Position numbers and translations under genes: made by a program
NCBI GenBank assembly: GCA_032433765.1
Contig: JAVIAB010000059.1
Location: 60,695,582 to 60,759,581 of the forward strand
DNA: 64,000 bases
Origin: Megaustenia siamemsis
Taxonomy: Eukaryota; Mollusca; Gastropoda; Stylommatophora; Ariophantidae
Direction: 5' to 3'
In this document: positions 23,401 to 27,863 of the stretch, in pieces
How positions within the stretch are numbered: position 1 is the stretch's first letter
Layout of the letters: the number at the start of each line of letters is the position of its first letter
Notes under the pieces: generated by a model
What the model was told of the DNA's origin: nothing
What the model saw: only the letters and a program-made list of their open reading frames with translations
Database searches by the model: none

Positions 23401-25665
23401 GCTATTCACAGCTCTCCCCCACTAGACCCCACTGTGATACTTCGGTGGTCTCCTATACCTCTTTTGGCTGTGCTACTTACCTTTTATATGTTTTAGGGTA
23501 CCCCACTCTCAGACATCTCACTCGTTCCTCCTTTCGAGTACCTATTATTCTTATATTCTATTCTTTCTCCTTTGTGTATGTACACTTACCTTGGTGTGTA
23601 CTCTTCTGGTTATGTGTACGTTATGCGTATTAATTCGAATGACTCCACTGGCACGGGCGATTGAGCATTTATGGATTTTAATTCGTTTGCAGTGATACCG
23701 GGTCCTTCCATAACCAAAGAACCAAAGTGAGATTATTTTAAGATCCATAAGGGGGGTGCCTTGAATAACAATTGGAGGTTATACTATAAATAATCTGAGG
23801 TATGCTGATGATACAGTCTTAATCGCTAATTGTGAAAATGAGTTACAAGAAATGTTAGACATTATAGCGATAAAAGCAAAAATAAAGGACTCAGCCATAA
23901 AAGCAGAAAGACAGAAGTAATGGTAACAACAAAGAAAAAGACATCACCTCAGTGCAAAATAAAGACAAGTGGAAGAATATTAAAACAGGTAAATGAATTT
24001 AAATATTTTGGAACTTTGCTAACCCCAGATGGAAGATGTACAATAGAGGTGAGATGAAGAATGGCTCAGGCAAAAGCAGCTTTCCAAAAAATGAATAAGA
24101 TACTATGCAATCCATTTTTGACAATGGAAACAAGAAAAAGAGTTCTTACATGTTATGTTGAGGCAGTCTTAATATATAGATGTGAATCATGGACAATAGG
24201 ACAACAAACAAGAAAATAATCCGGATTCTGAAAAATGTGGTTTTACAGAAGAATATTGAGAATACCATGGACAGCTAAGAAGAGTAATGAAAACGTTCTG
24301 AAAGAGCCCAAAGCTACCTAAAAGAGAGCTAATTTGCAATATTAGGAAGAAACAATAATCATATTTTGTCATGTAATGAGAAGAGAACAATTGGAATATA
24401 TTGTAACAACTGGAAAAATGAGGACGAAGAGATAGAGGGAAGCAGAGAGAAAAAATACCAGACAGCTTAAGAGAATGCCTTGGCAGAAGGTCAACAACAG
24501 AAATGATAAATAACTGTTGTGATCGAAAATTGTAGTGAGACATGATCACCTACGCCAGCAGGCTCAGTACTTGATGATGATGATGGTAGTTCGTTCAGAA
24601 ATTCGTATCCACAGAGTTTATTAATTATCTCGAAAACTGTTTGATGGATTTCTGTAATTCTTTTTTCATGATATCTTATTTTTTTCACCGAACTTCATAT
24701 TGTATAACATTTATATATAAGGGTAGTCTAAATTTAGCATAATGTTTTTTAAAAATATAATTTAAGGAAAATACCAAACCGTGTGCTCTAAACATTAGAT
24801 TTTACGGTAAATTACGTTAATTTTCTAACAATGCTGGTCAAAGGAGTATACGTATCACACTGAAGAGGGTCACAATTTTTTATTTGATTTTATATCTTCG
24901 TCATAGAGATAGGTAATTGCAAAAGTGCATATACAATAACACAGTTAGCTTTCGCATAGTGATAAATTTACACTTTAAACTCTTCAAGATTATAAAAATT
25001 AAGTAGTCACTTCACAACCGCGTACAAATTATCACATGTAAAGGAATATACATTAATAGTAAATATTTTGTCAAAATACACCTCTGAATCTATTTAACAA
25101 GAAATCGGAAATGACAAAAGTGGCGCGTCTTTCAAAATCACGTTCAGTAAGTGCGAGCAAGTGCTAAGATTGTATTGATAAACACGTGACATTTTGCTTT
25201 TTAAAATGACAATGTTGCTTACAACAAATATGGGTACTGTAAACTCCTAAAAATTAGGACAACCAAGAAAATCATATTTTTATATATCTTAAGGAAATAA
25301 AAATCTGTTTTAAATGCAAATAGTAGGGGAAAAAATCAGGCTTAAGGTCGGTGGAAATATAAGATTTAAAAAAAAATTTATTGAAATTTATCAGTTTCCG
25401 AGATAATTAATAAATTCAGTGGACACGATTTTCTGAAACGAACTATAGAAATCGCCTCATTCTATTTTCCCCACATGGTTGTATAAGGGTTAAGTATTAT
25501 ATAACTATGTGCCTAATCATAATGATTATGAGAGTCTCATTTACAATTGGCAAAACAGTAGTTATGTTGATATTTTTCATAGCTGCGCTCATAGTTAAAT
25601 AAGCAATTAAATTTAACGAATATCTTGTCTTTTTTTACTATTTTAGAGCGTCACCTGGTTACTGA
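1393..25665 (+). CDS. C-type lectin domain gene, whole span (5 coding exons visible)
   Basis: The four main exons encode about 129 residues, the normal size of one C-type lectin (carbohydrate-recognition) domain. In order they give: an N-terminal CNHGWYLYSGSCF segment, a ChxHGAxL segment, YWLGASK...DWSWINGFPI...NNWHSSEPQN, and a C-terminal CVWGGPVWRTENCECKLPFSCEKR. The conserved cysteines, the WLGAS-like core and the final FSCE are all where the family has them. The EPQN sits at the calcium/sugar-binding EPN position with an extra Q. The usual WND is replaced by WRTEN, so calcium-dependent sugar binding is uncertain. Intron phases agree across every join (0, 1, 1, 2). An upstream exon, probably the signal peptide, lies outside the window. 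Introns of 4.4, 3.6, 6.0 and 9.9 kb are packed with mobile elements and satellites. The product is probably secreted; a role in innate recognition is inferred from the family. Confidence 0.85.
1485..1880. other. Start of lectin intron 1, no recognised gene
   Basis: A frame of 89 codons is open at 1610-1879 (+) but has no recognisable domain, so its length is not evidence of coding. The segment directly abuts a LINE fragment that starts near 1881. Confidence 0.4.
1881..2391 (+). mobile_element. LINE-B 3' fragment (degraded)
   Basis: This is the 3' terminal part of a non-LTR retrotransposon. Broken reading frames give the C-terminal block after the RT: KMxHLLNIPVWCRNMDIRR-like sequence, then GxVKxHNxLxKVxLEGKI, GRTRLTWTNNIK and TICTIKARDRVDWRSMVANLRCGDGTQ. 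The same block is read at 7803-8410, 38432-39010 and 42013-42572 (all -). It ends in a short TGATGA tail at about 2383-2391. Several stops and frameshifts make it non-functional. Confidence 0.8.
2392..2465 (+). repeat. 22-bp minisatellite, left arm
   Basis: About three units of a sequence like TACCTGGTTATCGTCCAACT. The same unit resumes at 5343 on the far side of the LINE, so the LINE separates two arms of related repeat. Confidence 0.8.
2463..5338 (+). mobile_element. LINE-A: RTE-like non-LTR retrotransposon, endonuclease + reverse transcriptase, near full length but broken
   Basis: This is a degenerate copy of an endonuclease/reverse-transcriptase LINE. The apurinic-like endonuclease starts near 2535 (IGAWNVRTL), continues with IQVYAPTADS and VLGDFNAKVG (about 2840-2960), and reaches NSDHVPVVGKL (about 3220). 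The RT runs from about 3850 (PGPDNINKEEIEA), through KPKKS/CDDHRTISLM (about 4050-4100), QGCVLSPDLFNIY (about 4455) and an altered catalytic box, YVDD instead of YADD (about 4570). The C-terminal block WFYRRMLRVPW...GHVMRREQLEYI ends near 5335. Frameshifts and stops occur at about 2760, 3104, 4150, 4240, 4530 and after. The tail is TGATGATGA. The endonuclease and C-terminal block resemble the RTE/BovB (CFDP2-like) group; that is a family judgement from memory, not a search. Confidence 0.9.
5343..5490 (+). repeat. 22-bp minisatellite, right arm
   Basis: About seven units of GATATCTGGTGACTGTCCAACT-type sequence begin right after the LINE-A tail. They are related to the units at 2392-2465. Overlapping frames on the minus strand come only from the repeat. 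Confidence 0.85.
5491..5919. other. End of lectin intron 1 with CA and TA microsatellites
   Basis: No gene is seen. A CA run at about 5811-5836 is followed by a TA run at about 5843-5875, shortly before the exon 2 acceptor. Confidence 0.7.
5920..6013 (+). CDS. C-type lectin exon 2
   Basis: The acceptor is cataataacag and the donor is GAG|gtaaat; phase is 0 in and 1 out. It reads CVCNAHGANLSVADSFEKNY... through HLVGG. The C-x-AHGANL motif followed by an S-x2-E helix is the second conserved block of C-type lectin domains. The phase-1 G joins CT at the start of exon 3 to make Ala, giving ...VG-AEKYWLGAS. Confidence 0.88.
6354..6616 (+). mobile_element. tRNA-derived SINE with target-site duplication
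   Basis: A head GCCGCGATAGCTCAGTGG holds a pol III box A (TAGCTCAGTGGTTAG), and CTCGATCCCAACC is box B. The body includes GGGAAAGTAAAGCAGCACGG and a block ending CACTTAGCGTGACGGGGG, with a T/ACTTT-rich end. TGCATGATGA flanks it at 6344-6353 and 6617-6626, a target-site duplication. A TG microsatellite (about 6320-6345) abuts the left side. Confidence 0.9.
6885..7383 (+). mobile_element. LINE-C 3' fragment with GATA tail
   Basis: The post-RT block of a LINE: YACESWKTTRDIETKLNAF, ENKCLRKILGI, then after a frameshift HVMRRDNNRIAKQAL, GKRKRGRPG and SLNEIELLAQNKDRWRDLIK. The untranslated end is TACGCCCTATGGGCC...GGTCAATA followed by about five GATA units. The nearly identical copy at 15905-16412 is the best comparison. 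Confidence 0.85.
7384..7802. other. Intron 2 sequence, nothing recognised
   Basis: No open frame of note, no splice-flanked exon and no repeat seen elsewhere in the window. Confidence 0.5.
7803..8410 (-). mobile_element. LINE-B 3' fragment
   Basis: Read on the minus strand it gives MKFLGHVKRHNSLLKVILEG, KIQGKRGRGRPRLTWTSNIK and TIKARNRVEWRSMVANL, with the tail as CATCATCACCATCAT at 7803 on the plus strand. An upstream stretch encodes the AKCYIFSIFLYGAETWTLD block. The copy is interrupted by frameshifts. Confidence 0.85.
8569..9056 (+). repeat. AGTAT pentanucleotide array (about 490 bp)
   Basis: A near-perfect (AGTAT)n array of roughly 95 units. It has a central patch of four GGTAT units (about 8801-8820) and CATAG-type variants only at the two edges. 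Long minus-strand frames reading YYTIL repeats are by-products of a pentamer with few stops and are not genes. Confidence 0.95.
9091..9303 (+). mobile_element. SINE, 5'-truncated
   Basis: It lacks the tRNA-like head and starts within the body at CCAGCCTTAAATG. It continues with GGGAAAGTAAAGCGGCACGG and ends CACTTGGCGTGAC followed by several ACTTT units. From about 9330 to 9450 a decayed pentamer run (ATACG/ATACA types) follows. Confidence 0.85.
9564..9680 (+). CDS. C-type lectin exon 3 (core, EPQN motif)
   Basis: The acceptor is a T-rich tract ending tttag and the donor is ACA|gtaagt; phase is 1 in and 1 out. It reads EKYWLGASKLFHGFDWSWI then NGFPIRAGYNNWHSSEPQN. WLGAS, the W-x-W and the NNW-x3-EP pattern are diagnostic for the long loop and calcium-site region of C-type lectin domains. 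The EPN sugar-specificity triad appears as EPQN. The donor and last exon bases are the seed of the adjacent 42-bp minisatellite. Confidence 0.92.
9667..10372 (+). repeat. 42-bp minisatellite that copies the exon 3 splice donor
   Basis: Around 16 to 17 units of 41-42 bp, each holding TCAAAACAGTAAGTGAAAA and a pyrimidine-rich TCTTTCTTATTCTC. The first unit is the real exon 3/intron 3 junction (CTCAAAACA|GTAAGTG). Variants of the donor include cagtatgtg, cagtaagcg, cagtaaatg and cattaagcg. Because 42 is a multiple of three, long frames of about 210 codons are open on both strands; these are repeat artefacts. Confidence 0.95.
10650..10840 (+). mobile_element. LINE-E 3' fragment
   Basis: CTCAAGGGCCGACCATGAGT, AAGATGGATTGATGGAATAT and GCAGCAGAAGCCATCGGAAG match, with drift, the LINE-E block at 46135-46260. 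No intact frame remains. Confidence 0.65.
10862..10955 (-). mobile_element. LINE-C extreme 3' end
   Basis: On plus, TATCTATCTATTGACCTGTTG followed by GCCCATAGGGCGTAGATCAAGG is the reverse complement of the LINE-C terminus at 7310-7383, including its GATA tail. Confidence 0.8.
11220..11527 (+). repeat. GAAA microsatellite on a LINE-E terminus
   Basis: TGCCCTCGACGCTGAAAGGC (about 11272) is the LINE-E 3' end also found at 46285. It is followed by A/G-rich bases and about 200 bp of GAAA units with some GAAGAAA breaks (11320-11527). Minus-strand poly(F/L/S) frames are not genes. Confidence 0.85.
11729..12080 (-). mobile_element. LINE-A 3' fragment
   Basis: On plus it begins with the reversed tail CATCATCATCAT, then CCGGGCCTGCTGGCGTAGGT and the reverse complement of the GHVMRREQLEYIVTTG block. 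It ends in the WFYRR region. Confidence 0.85.
12128..13111 (+). repeat. 53-bp satellite, left block
   Basis: The unit is 53 bp and includes ATGCACCAGGGATATCCTTG and GATCGGCTAAGTGATATATA. About 14 units between roughly 12350 and 13111 are almost identical. Four more divergent units (GGTAGGTTAGGAGATATATTG type) sit to the left. Confidence 0.95.
13112..13332 (+). mobile_element. SINE inserted in the 53-bp satellite (5'-truncated)
   Basis: It begins inside the head at AAGGACAAGAGGTAGGGTTC, keeping box B GGTTCGATCCCAACC, then the usual body to CACTTGACGTGACGGGGGTA and ACTTT units. The flanks TAGATGCACCAG and TAGATGCTACAG are satellite sequence and also fit an imperfect target-site duplication. 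Confidence 0.85.
13333..13700 (+). repeat. 53-bp satellite, right (diverged) block
   Basis: Six or seven units still show ATGCATCAG-type and GATATCCTTGGATGTGTTAG sequence but differ strongly from each other, unlike the block left of the SINE. Confidence 0.85.
13868..14285 (-). repeat. R1 interspersed repeat, solo copy
   Basis: A 0.42-kb repeat. Read on minus it starts near GGCGGACAGGCGGCCTAATA and ends at GGGCCTTCTATAACCATAAC. The same unit occurs at 18520-18945, 29262-29664, 49238-49648 and 52548-52968, with a fragment at 23628-23722. Its 3' end carries ATAACCA repeats. Confidence 0.85.
14430..15475 (+). repeat. 25-bp minisatellite, degenerate
   Basis: About 40 units around CTGAGGTCATTCCCTTTATC plus CACGA or CACAA. 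Similarity falls from left to right, and blocks of several units are themselves duplicated (for example near 14500-14800). Confidence 0.9.
15672..15756 (+). CDS. C-type lectin exon 4 (C-terminal part of domain)
   Basis: The acceptor is cttctaaatag and the donor is ACG|gtaaga; phase is 1 in and 2 out. It reads PGKKCVWGGPVWRTENCECK then LPFSCEK. The four cysteines and the FSCE strand match the end of a C-type lectin domain. The calcium-ligand WND is here WRT-EN. Confidence 0.92.
15833..15897 (+). repeat. Stray units of the 36-bp satellite
   Basis: Sequence such as AAATCCCATAGAAATCCTCT and TATGCAGTCTCTATTGTCAA is a diverged two-unit copy of the array at 20942-21478. It directly abuts a LINE-C fragment. 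Confidence 0.6.
15905..16412 (+). mobile_element. LINE-C 3' fragment, best preserved
   Basis: An open frame reads KYACESWKTTRDIETKLNAF, LRKILGIAWNEFKTN and SYAGHVMRRDNNRIAKQALM. A stop (taa at about 16176) follows GKRKR, and the remainder reads RETLRRTFMREARAAG and SLNEIELLAQNRDTWRDLIK. The tail is a few GATA units. Confidence 0.9.
16413..16553 (+). repeat. 36-bp satellite, short array
   Basis: Four units of ATTGTCAAACCCCATATAAA with TCCGCTTATGAAGTCT, the same family as 20942-21478. It lies between a LINE-C tail and the start of LINE-A2. Confidence 0.9.
18520..20101 (-). mobile_element. Composite retroposon, copy 1, nested in LINE-A2
   Basis: An insertion of 1582 bp interrupts the LINE-A2 RT. 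The flanks CTAAAATGTATCT (18507-18519) and CTAAAATTTATCT (20102-20114) form a 13-bp target-site duplication with one mismatch. Read on minus it has: a 5' leader GGACGTCATGGGACGCACC, a non-coding 0.3 kb, a cysteine-rich open frame, then the 0.42-kb R1 repeat and a tail of ATAACCA units. The duplicated target, the simple 3' tail and a 5'-shortened second copy at 51430 point to target-primed reverse transcription by a LINE. Confidence 0.85.
18945..19766 (-). CDS. Cysteine-rich two-repeat open frame inside the composite retroposon
   Basis: A frame of about 273 codons without a break; no family was recognised. It contains two related halves of about 100 residues. Each has an LxVNxV/LNDVxV strand, then CC, PCYP, IA-NGITV and a later C-x2-C or C-GF. 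N-glycosylation sites (NCT, NKT, NWS, NIT, NLT, NET, NFS) are frequent, which suits an extracellular or lumenal domain. The frame starts right after a stop and has no ATG before the first repeat, so it looks like an internal exon or fragment of a longer gene rather than a complete gene. No signal peptide is visible. The C-terminus is mildly hydrophobic (CVYMFGIGIINDG). The second copy at 51697-52541 has two single-base frameshifts, both at the CYP-xIA sites. Confidence 0.6.
   Translation of the reverse strand: MGGLNEDIPDGRINCTISPINDSLPEVYDVNKTVFSLQVNNVHTYNWSGLCSTSSFIANTENITGLCCSETAIPCYPRIAFNGITVTTNHSPCMCHIFTPQKEILNITTSCAVCDINDQRPGASSMIDTTVAPSISSAEPYLWNVNLTLFLNDVQVNETSESCGGSYKKGAENIKFCCYKGDLPCYPIIALNGITVVENFSSCVNYTSTSKSESVKVTKSYSLCGFTNYRSCGFCWIGNDNLPPLCVYMFGIGIINDGLTSSSAMTIIIFGRT
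20942..21478 (+). repeat. 36-bp satellite, main array
   Basis: About 15 units of TATTGTCAAACCCCATATAA plus AACCCTATATGAAGTT or a close variant. The unit length is divisible by three, so frames of 160 to 230 codons stay open in several phases; these are not genes. The left edge is the (ATG)n tail of LINE-A2. Confidence 0.95.
21495..23285 (-). mobile_element. LINE-B, long 3' copy, interrupted by a SINE
   Basis: Read on minus it covers RT to tail: the RT motif GLRQGCILSPILLNLYTEQI (about 22580-22650), the AKCYxFSIFLYGAETWTLD-like block (about 21830-21900) and the terminal SMIANLRCGDGTQ-like end at about 21500. A SINE at 22221-22481 splits it. Stops are numerous. Confidence 0.8.
22221..22481 (+). 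mobile_element. Full-length SINE with 13-bp target-site duplication
   Basis: A complete copy: head GAGCCGCGATAGCTTAGTGG (box A), GGTTCGATCCCAACC (box B), body with GGGAAAGTAAAGCTGCACGG, terminal CACTTGGCGTGACAGGGGTA and a T-rich end. ATTAGTATTTTCT (22208-22220) and ATTAGTACTTTCT (22482-22494) flank it, differing at one base. Confidence 0.93.
23286..23345 (+). repeat. Stray units of the 36-bp satellite
   Basis: GAAAACCCATAGAAATCTCC and TATGCAATTTCTATTGTAAA are one to two diverged units, again at a LINE edge. Confidence 0.6.
23346..23627. other. Unrecognised GC-moderate segment in lectin intron 4
   Basis: A frame of 88 codons (23367-23633, +) spans it, but no domain or splice signals were recognised. 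It could be part of another mobile element. Confidence 0.35.
23628..23722 (+). repeat. R1 repeat, 3' fragment
   Basis: ACTCCACTGGCACGGGCGAT, TTTTAATTCGTTTGCAGTGA and CCTTCCATAACCAAAGAACC match the last 95 bp of R1 with its ATAACCA-type tail. It directly abuts a LINE-A fragment. Confidence 0.85.
23725..24582 (+). mobile_element. LINE-A 3' fragment (RT box to tail)
   Basis: It begins at the FNIYSEIILRSIRG region and keeps the catalytic RYADDTVLIANCENELQEML (about 23800-23860). It then continues through the TCYVEAVLIYRCESWTIGQQ block to the terminus, CACCTACGCCAGCAGGCTC plus TGATGATGATG. Frameshifts are present. Confidence 0.88.
24587..25445. mobile_element. MITE-like element with about 55-bp terminal inverted repeats
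   Basis: The left end (TAGTTCGTTCAGAAATTCGT..., including TTTATTAATTATCTCGAAAA) is the near-exact reverse complement of the right end at 25377-25445. The mismatches are few. The interior (about 0.73 kb) is AT-rich with no coding frame. Both ends abut TA, which would fit a TA target duplication as in Tc1/mariner-type transposons. It lies immediately after a LINE-A tail. Confidence 0.7.
25446..25646 (+). other. End of lectin intron 4
   Basis: Intronic sequence with a strong pyrimidine tract (cttttttttactattttag) at 25627-25646, which serves the proposed last exon. Confidence 0.5.
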
Positions 25666-25745
25666 GCCTGATCATTCTCTCTCTCTCTGACTGAGTTGGC
25701 ATCACGTGACCAAAAATATATTAATAAATAAAAATAATATCCAAT
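25647..25745 (+). CDS. Proposed last exon of the C-type lectin gene (coding 25647-25665) and 3' UTR
   Basis: The acceptor is ttttttactattttag. Exon 4 leaves CG in phase 2; joined to A here it gives Arg, then ASPGY and a TGA stop at 25663-25665, so the protein would end ...FSCEKRASPGY. A short polar tail after the last domain cysteine is usual for single-domain lectins. The 3' UTR runs to overlapping AATAAA signals about 60 bases on. The tiny coding part (19 bases) means the join rests on phase, splice signal and polyadenylation signals only. Confidence 0.6.
25723..25732 (+). promoter_or_regulatory. Polyadenylation signals of the lectin gene
   Basis: Two overlapping AATAAA hexamers (25723-25728 and 25727-25732) lie about 60 bases after the proposed stop codon. 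Confidence 0.55.
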
Positions 25746-25902
25746 CAACTGTGGACTTTCTATTGTGATATGTTTATATGTGTATGTGTGTGTTTGTGCA
25801 TGTTTCTTTTGGGGTTTTCTGTTTAACTACGATTTGTTTTATTTTCCTACCAACGTATACATGTATATGTATTTGTTTAACTGTGAATATTCCATAATAA
25901 TA

Positions 25903-26276
25903 ATCACTGGAGTCTGTAGAAATGTTGTTTTACAGAAGAATGTTGAGGATACCATGGACAGCTAAGAAGAGAAATAAAAATTTTCTGAGAGTGGTCAAAG
26001 CAAAAAGAGAGCTAATTTCCAATATTAGGAAGAAACAATCATAATTTTTTGGCCATGTAATGAGAAGAGAACAACTGGAATATATTGTAACAACTGGAAT
26101 ATTTGAGGGACGAAGAAATAGAGGGAAGCAAATAGAAAAAATACCAGACAGCTTCAGAGAATGGCTTGGCAGAAGGTCAACAACAGAAATGATAAATAAC
26201 TGTCGAGATCGAAAGTTGTGGAGAGACATGATCACCTACGCCAGCAGGCCCGGTACTTGATGATGATGATGATTCC
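25903..26276 (+). mobile_element. LINE-A 3' fragment
   Basis: It opens at SLESVEMLFYRRMLRIPW and reads HVMRREQLEYIVTTGIFEG and EWLGRRSTTEMINNCRDRK to WRDMITYASRPGT, with TGATGATGATGATG as tail. The last 66 codons form an undamaged frame that shows the family C-terminus clearly. Confidence 0.9.
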
Positions 26277-26599
26277 ATAATTAAAACCATCTTTGATAAT
26301 TCAGATACTGGCAGATTTTTGTTAAAGCAAATAACATACAAAATATAATTTATATTAAATTATATCTTCTTTTTATGTTAAATGTACACTAACCAAAAGT
26401 GTTGGTTATTTAATGTATGCTTTCATTTGTATCATCTTTACTTAGTTACGTGGTATTTGCAACACGCTACAATCATCAGAGCTACTCTAAAAAAATTATC
26501 TGTCTCTAGATGTCTCACTTTTGTAGTCAAGTTCAAGGTATTCTTTACATGAAAAAACCTTTTTCTTGGTATTCCCCTGTCTCATCTTTTCTGGAACTA
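26277..26599. other. Intergenic, nothing recognised
   Basis: AT-rich sequence between a LINE tail and a SINE; no coding signal. Confidence 0.5.
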
Positions 26600-26875
26600 A
26601 AGTAAAGTTTCCCTCCATGCCTTGCAAGGCGTTTGGGGAATATGGTGTTAGTGATCATATTTTTTCTATGACCACAGCACATTTTTTTGTAATGTGGTCG
26701 GTATCACGCCAGGCCGCTTTTACTTCCCAGAAAAATCTCTGGTACACGTTTTTAGAGACTGGGTGAACTCCATAGCCGTCTCAGTCCCAAATAAAAGCTG
26801 CCACAGCTGTGGACTGAACACGAAACTCATCTGGTAAGGAAGCGAGCACATTAACCACTCTGCCACCCAGGATCC
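26600..26875 (-). mobile_element. SINE variant with a different tRNA-like head
   Basis: Read on minus it starts GGATCCTGGGTGGCAGAGTG, with box A (TGGCAGAGTGGTTAATG) and a weak box B (GTGTTCAGTCC). After that head the sequence becomes the standard SINE body (CTGGGAAGTAAAAGCGGCCT, GATACCGACCACATTAC, ACACCATATTCCCC) and ACTTTACTTT tail. The head does not match the GCCGCGATAGCTCAGTGG head of the other copies. Confidence 0.8.
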
Positions 26876-27269
26876 TCCACTTTGCACTTCATTATTCCAC
26901 TCTTCAGCTCACTTAAATTTTGGACGGATATTAAAGAAGCAAATACGGAACTAGATAAACAATTAATTAACTAACCAAATATCAAAGTAGCTAACTACAT
27001 AGATTTTTTAAAAATCACAATAGAATAATTTTTGCAACGAAATAGGGAGCTAATGTTGATGTGACTTTTTAAATATAATGACAAATGGAGTAATTGAAAG
27101 GAGTAAATTGAGAGTTAAAAATCGAGAGGAGAATTTTTAAAAATTAATGTTATAGGAGAAAGAGAATGAGCTAATATGAAAAGAAGCAGGTAGAGTAAAA
27201 GTTAAAAGAGTGTAAATAAGTTTAAGAATGCGGAGAAATGTAGAGGAAAGAGTACACAGCTGATATAAC

Positions 27270-27309
<40 letters not shown>

Positions 27310-27449
27310 CGAGAAAGTGAGTGAGAGAGAGAGAGAGAGAAAGAGAGAGAAATTTAATATGAAAAGTAGGTAGAGTAAAAATGTAAAAAGTTTTAGAAAT
27401 ATTGAGAGTGCAGCAAACTGTAGAAGTAAGAGTACAAAACTGATATCAT

Positions 27450-27511
<62 letters not shown>

Positions 27512-27863
27512 AATTGAGAGAACTAACGCGAAAAAAAATAGTACAGTACAATTTAATTGAGTGGGACAGAAAGTACAGATTAAGAAAGGTGCGATATAAA
27601 GAAAAAAAAATAGACAGATAAGGGGAGTTCGAGTGAACATAGCTAATTTAGATAGATAACACAATTTTAAAGAGCAATTTTCAGATCAAGAGCGAATGGA
27701 CTGTTGTGAAAATATCAAAATTTAATATACATCTCTCAGACGATATCAATAGTAATTTTGAAAAAAAAAATTAAGGAAAGAAATTCAAAATACAGTCTCC
27801 TCGCACAAATCTGTTTAATGAAAACAAAAACATAATAATAAATAAAAAAAATAAAAGCATTTG
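26876..27863. other. Convergent intergenic region with purine microsatellites and a local duplication
   Basis: It separates the 3' ends of the lectin (+) and LRR (-) genes. GA runs lie at about 27275-27352 and 27485-27511, and a TA run at 27453-27485. A stretch of about 120 bases near 27170-27280 (TATGAAAAGAAGCAGGTAGA...) is repeated in diverged form near 27357-27450. No gene is seen. Confidence 0.7.
27814..27819 (-). promoter_or_regulatory. Candidate polyadenylation signal (ATTAAA) of the LRR gene
   Basis: On minus, ATTAAA lies about 45 bases after the LRR stop codon. It is the commonest variant of AATAAA; no better hexamer is closer. Confidence 0.35.
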
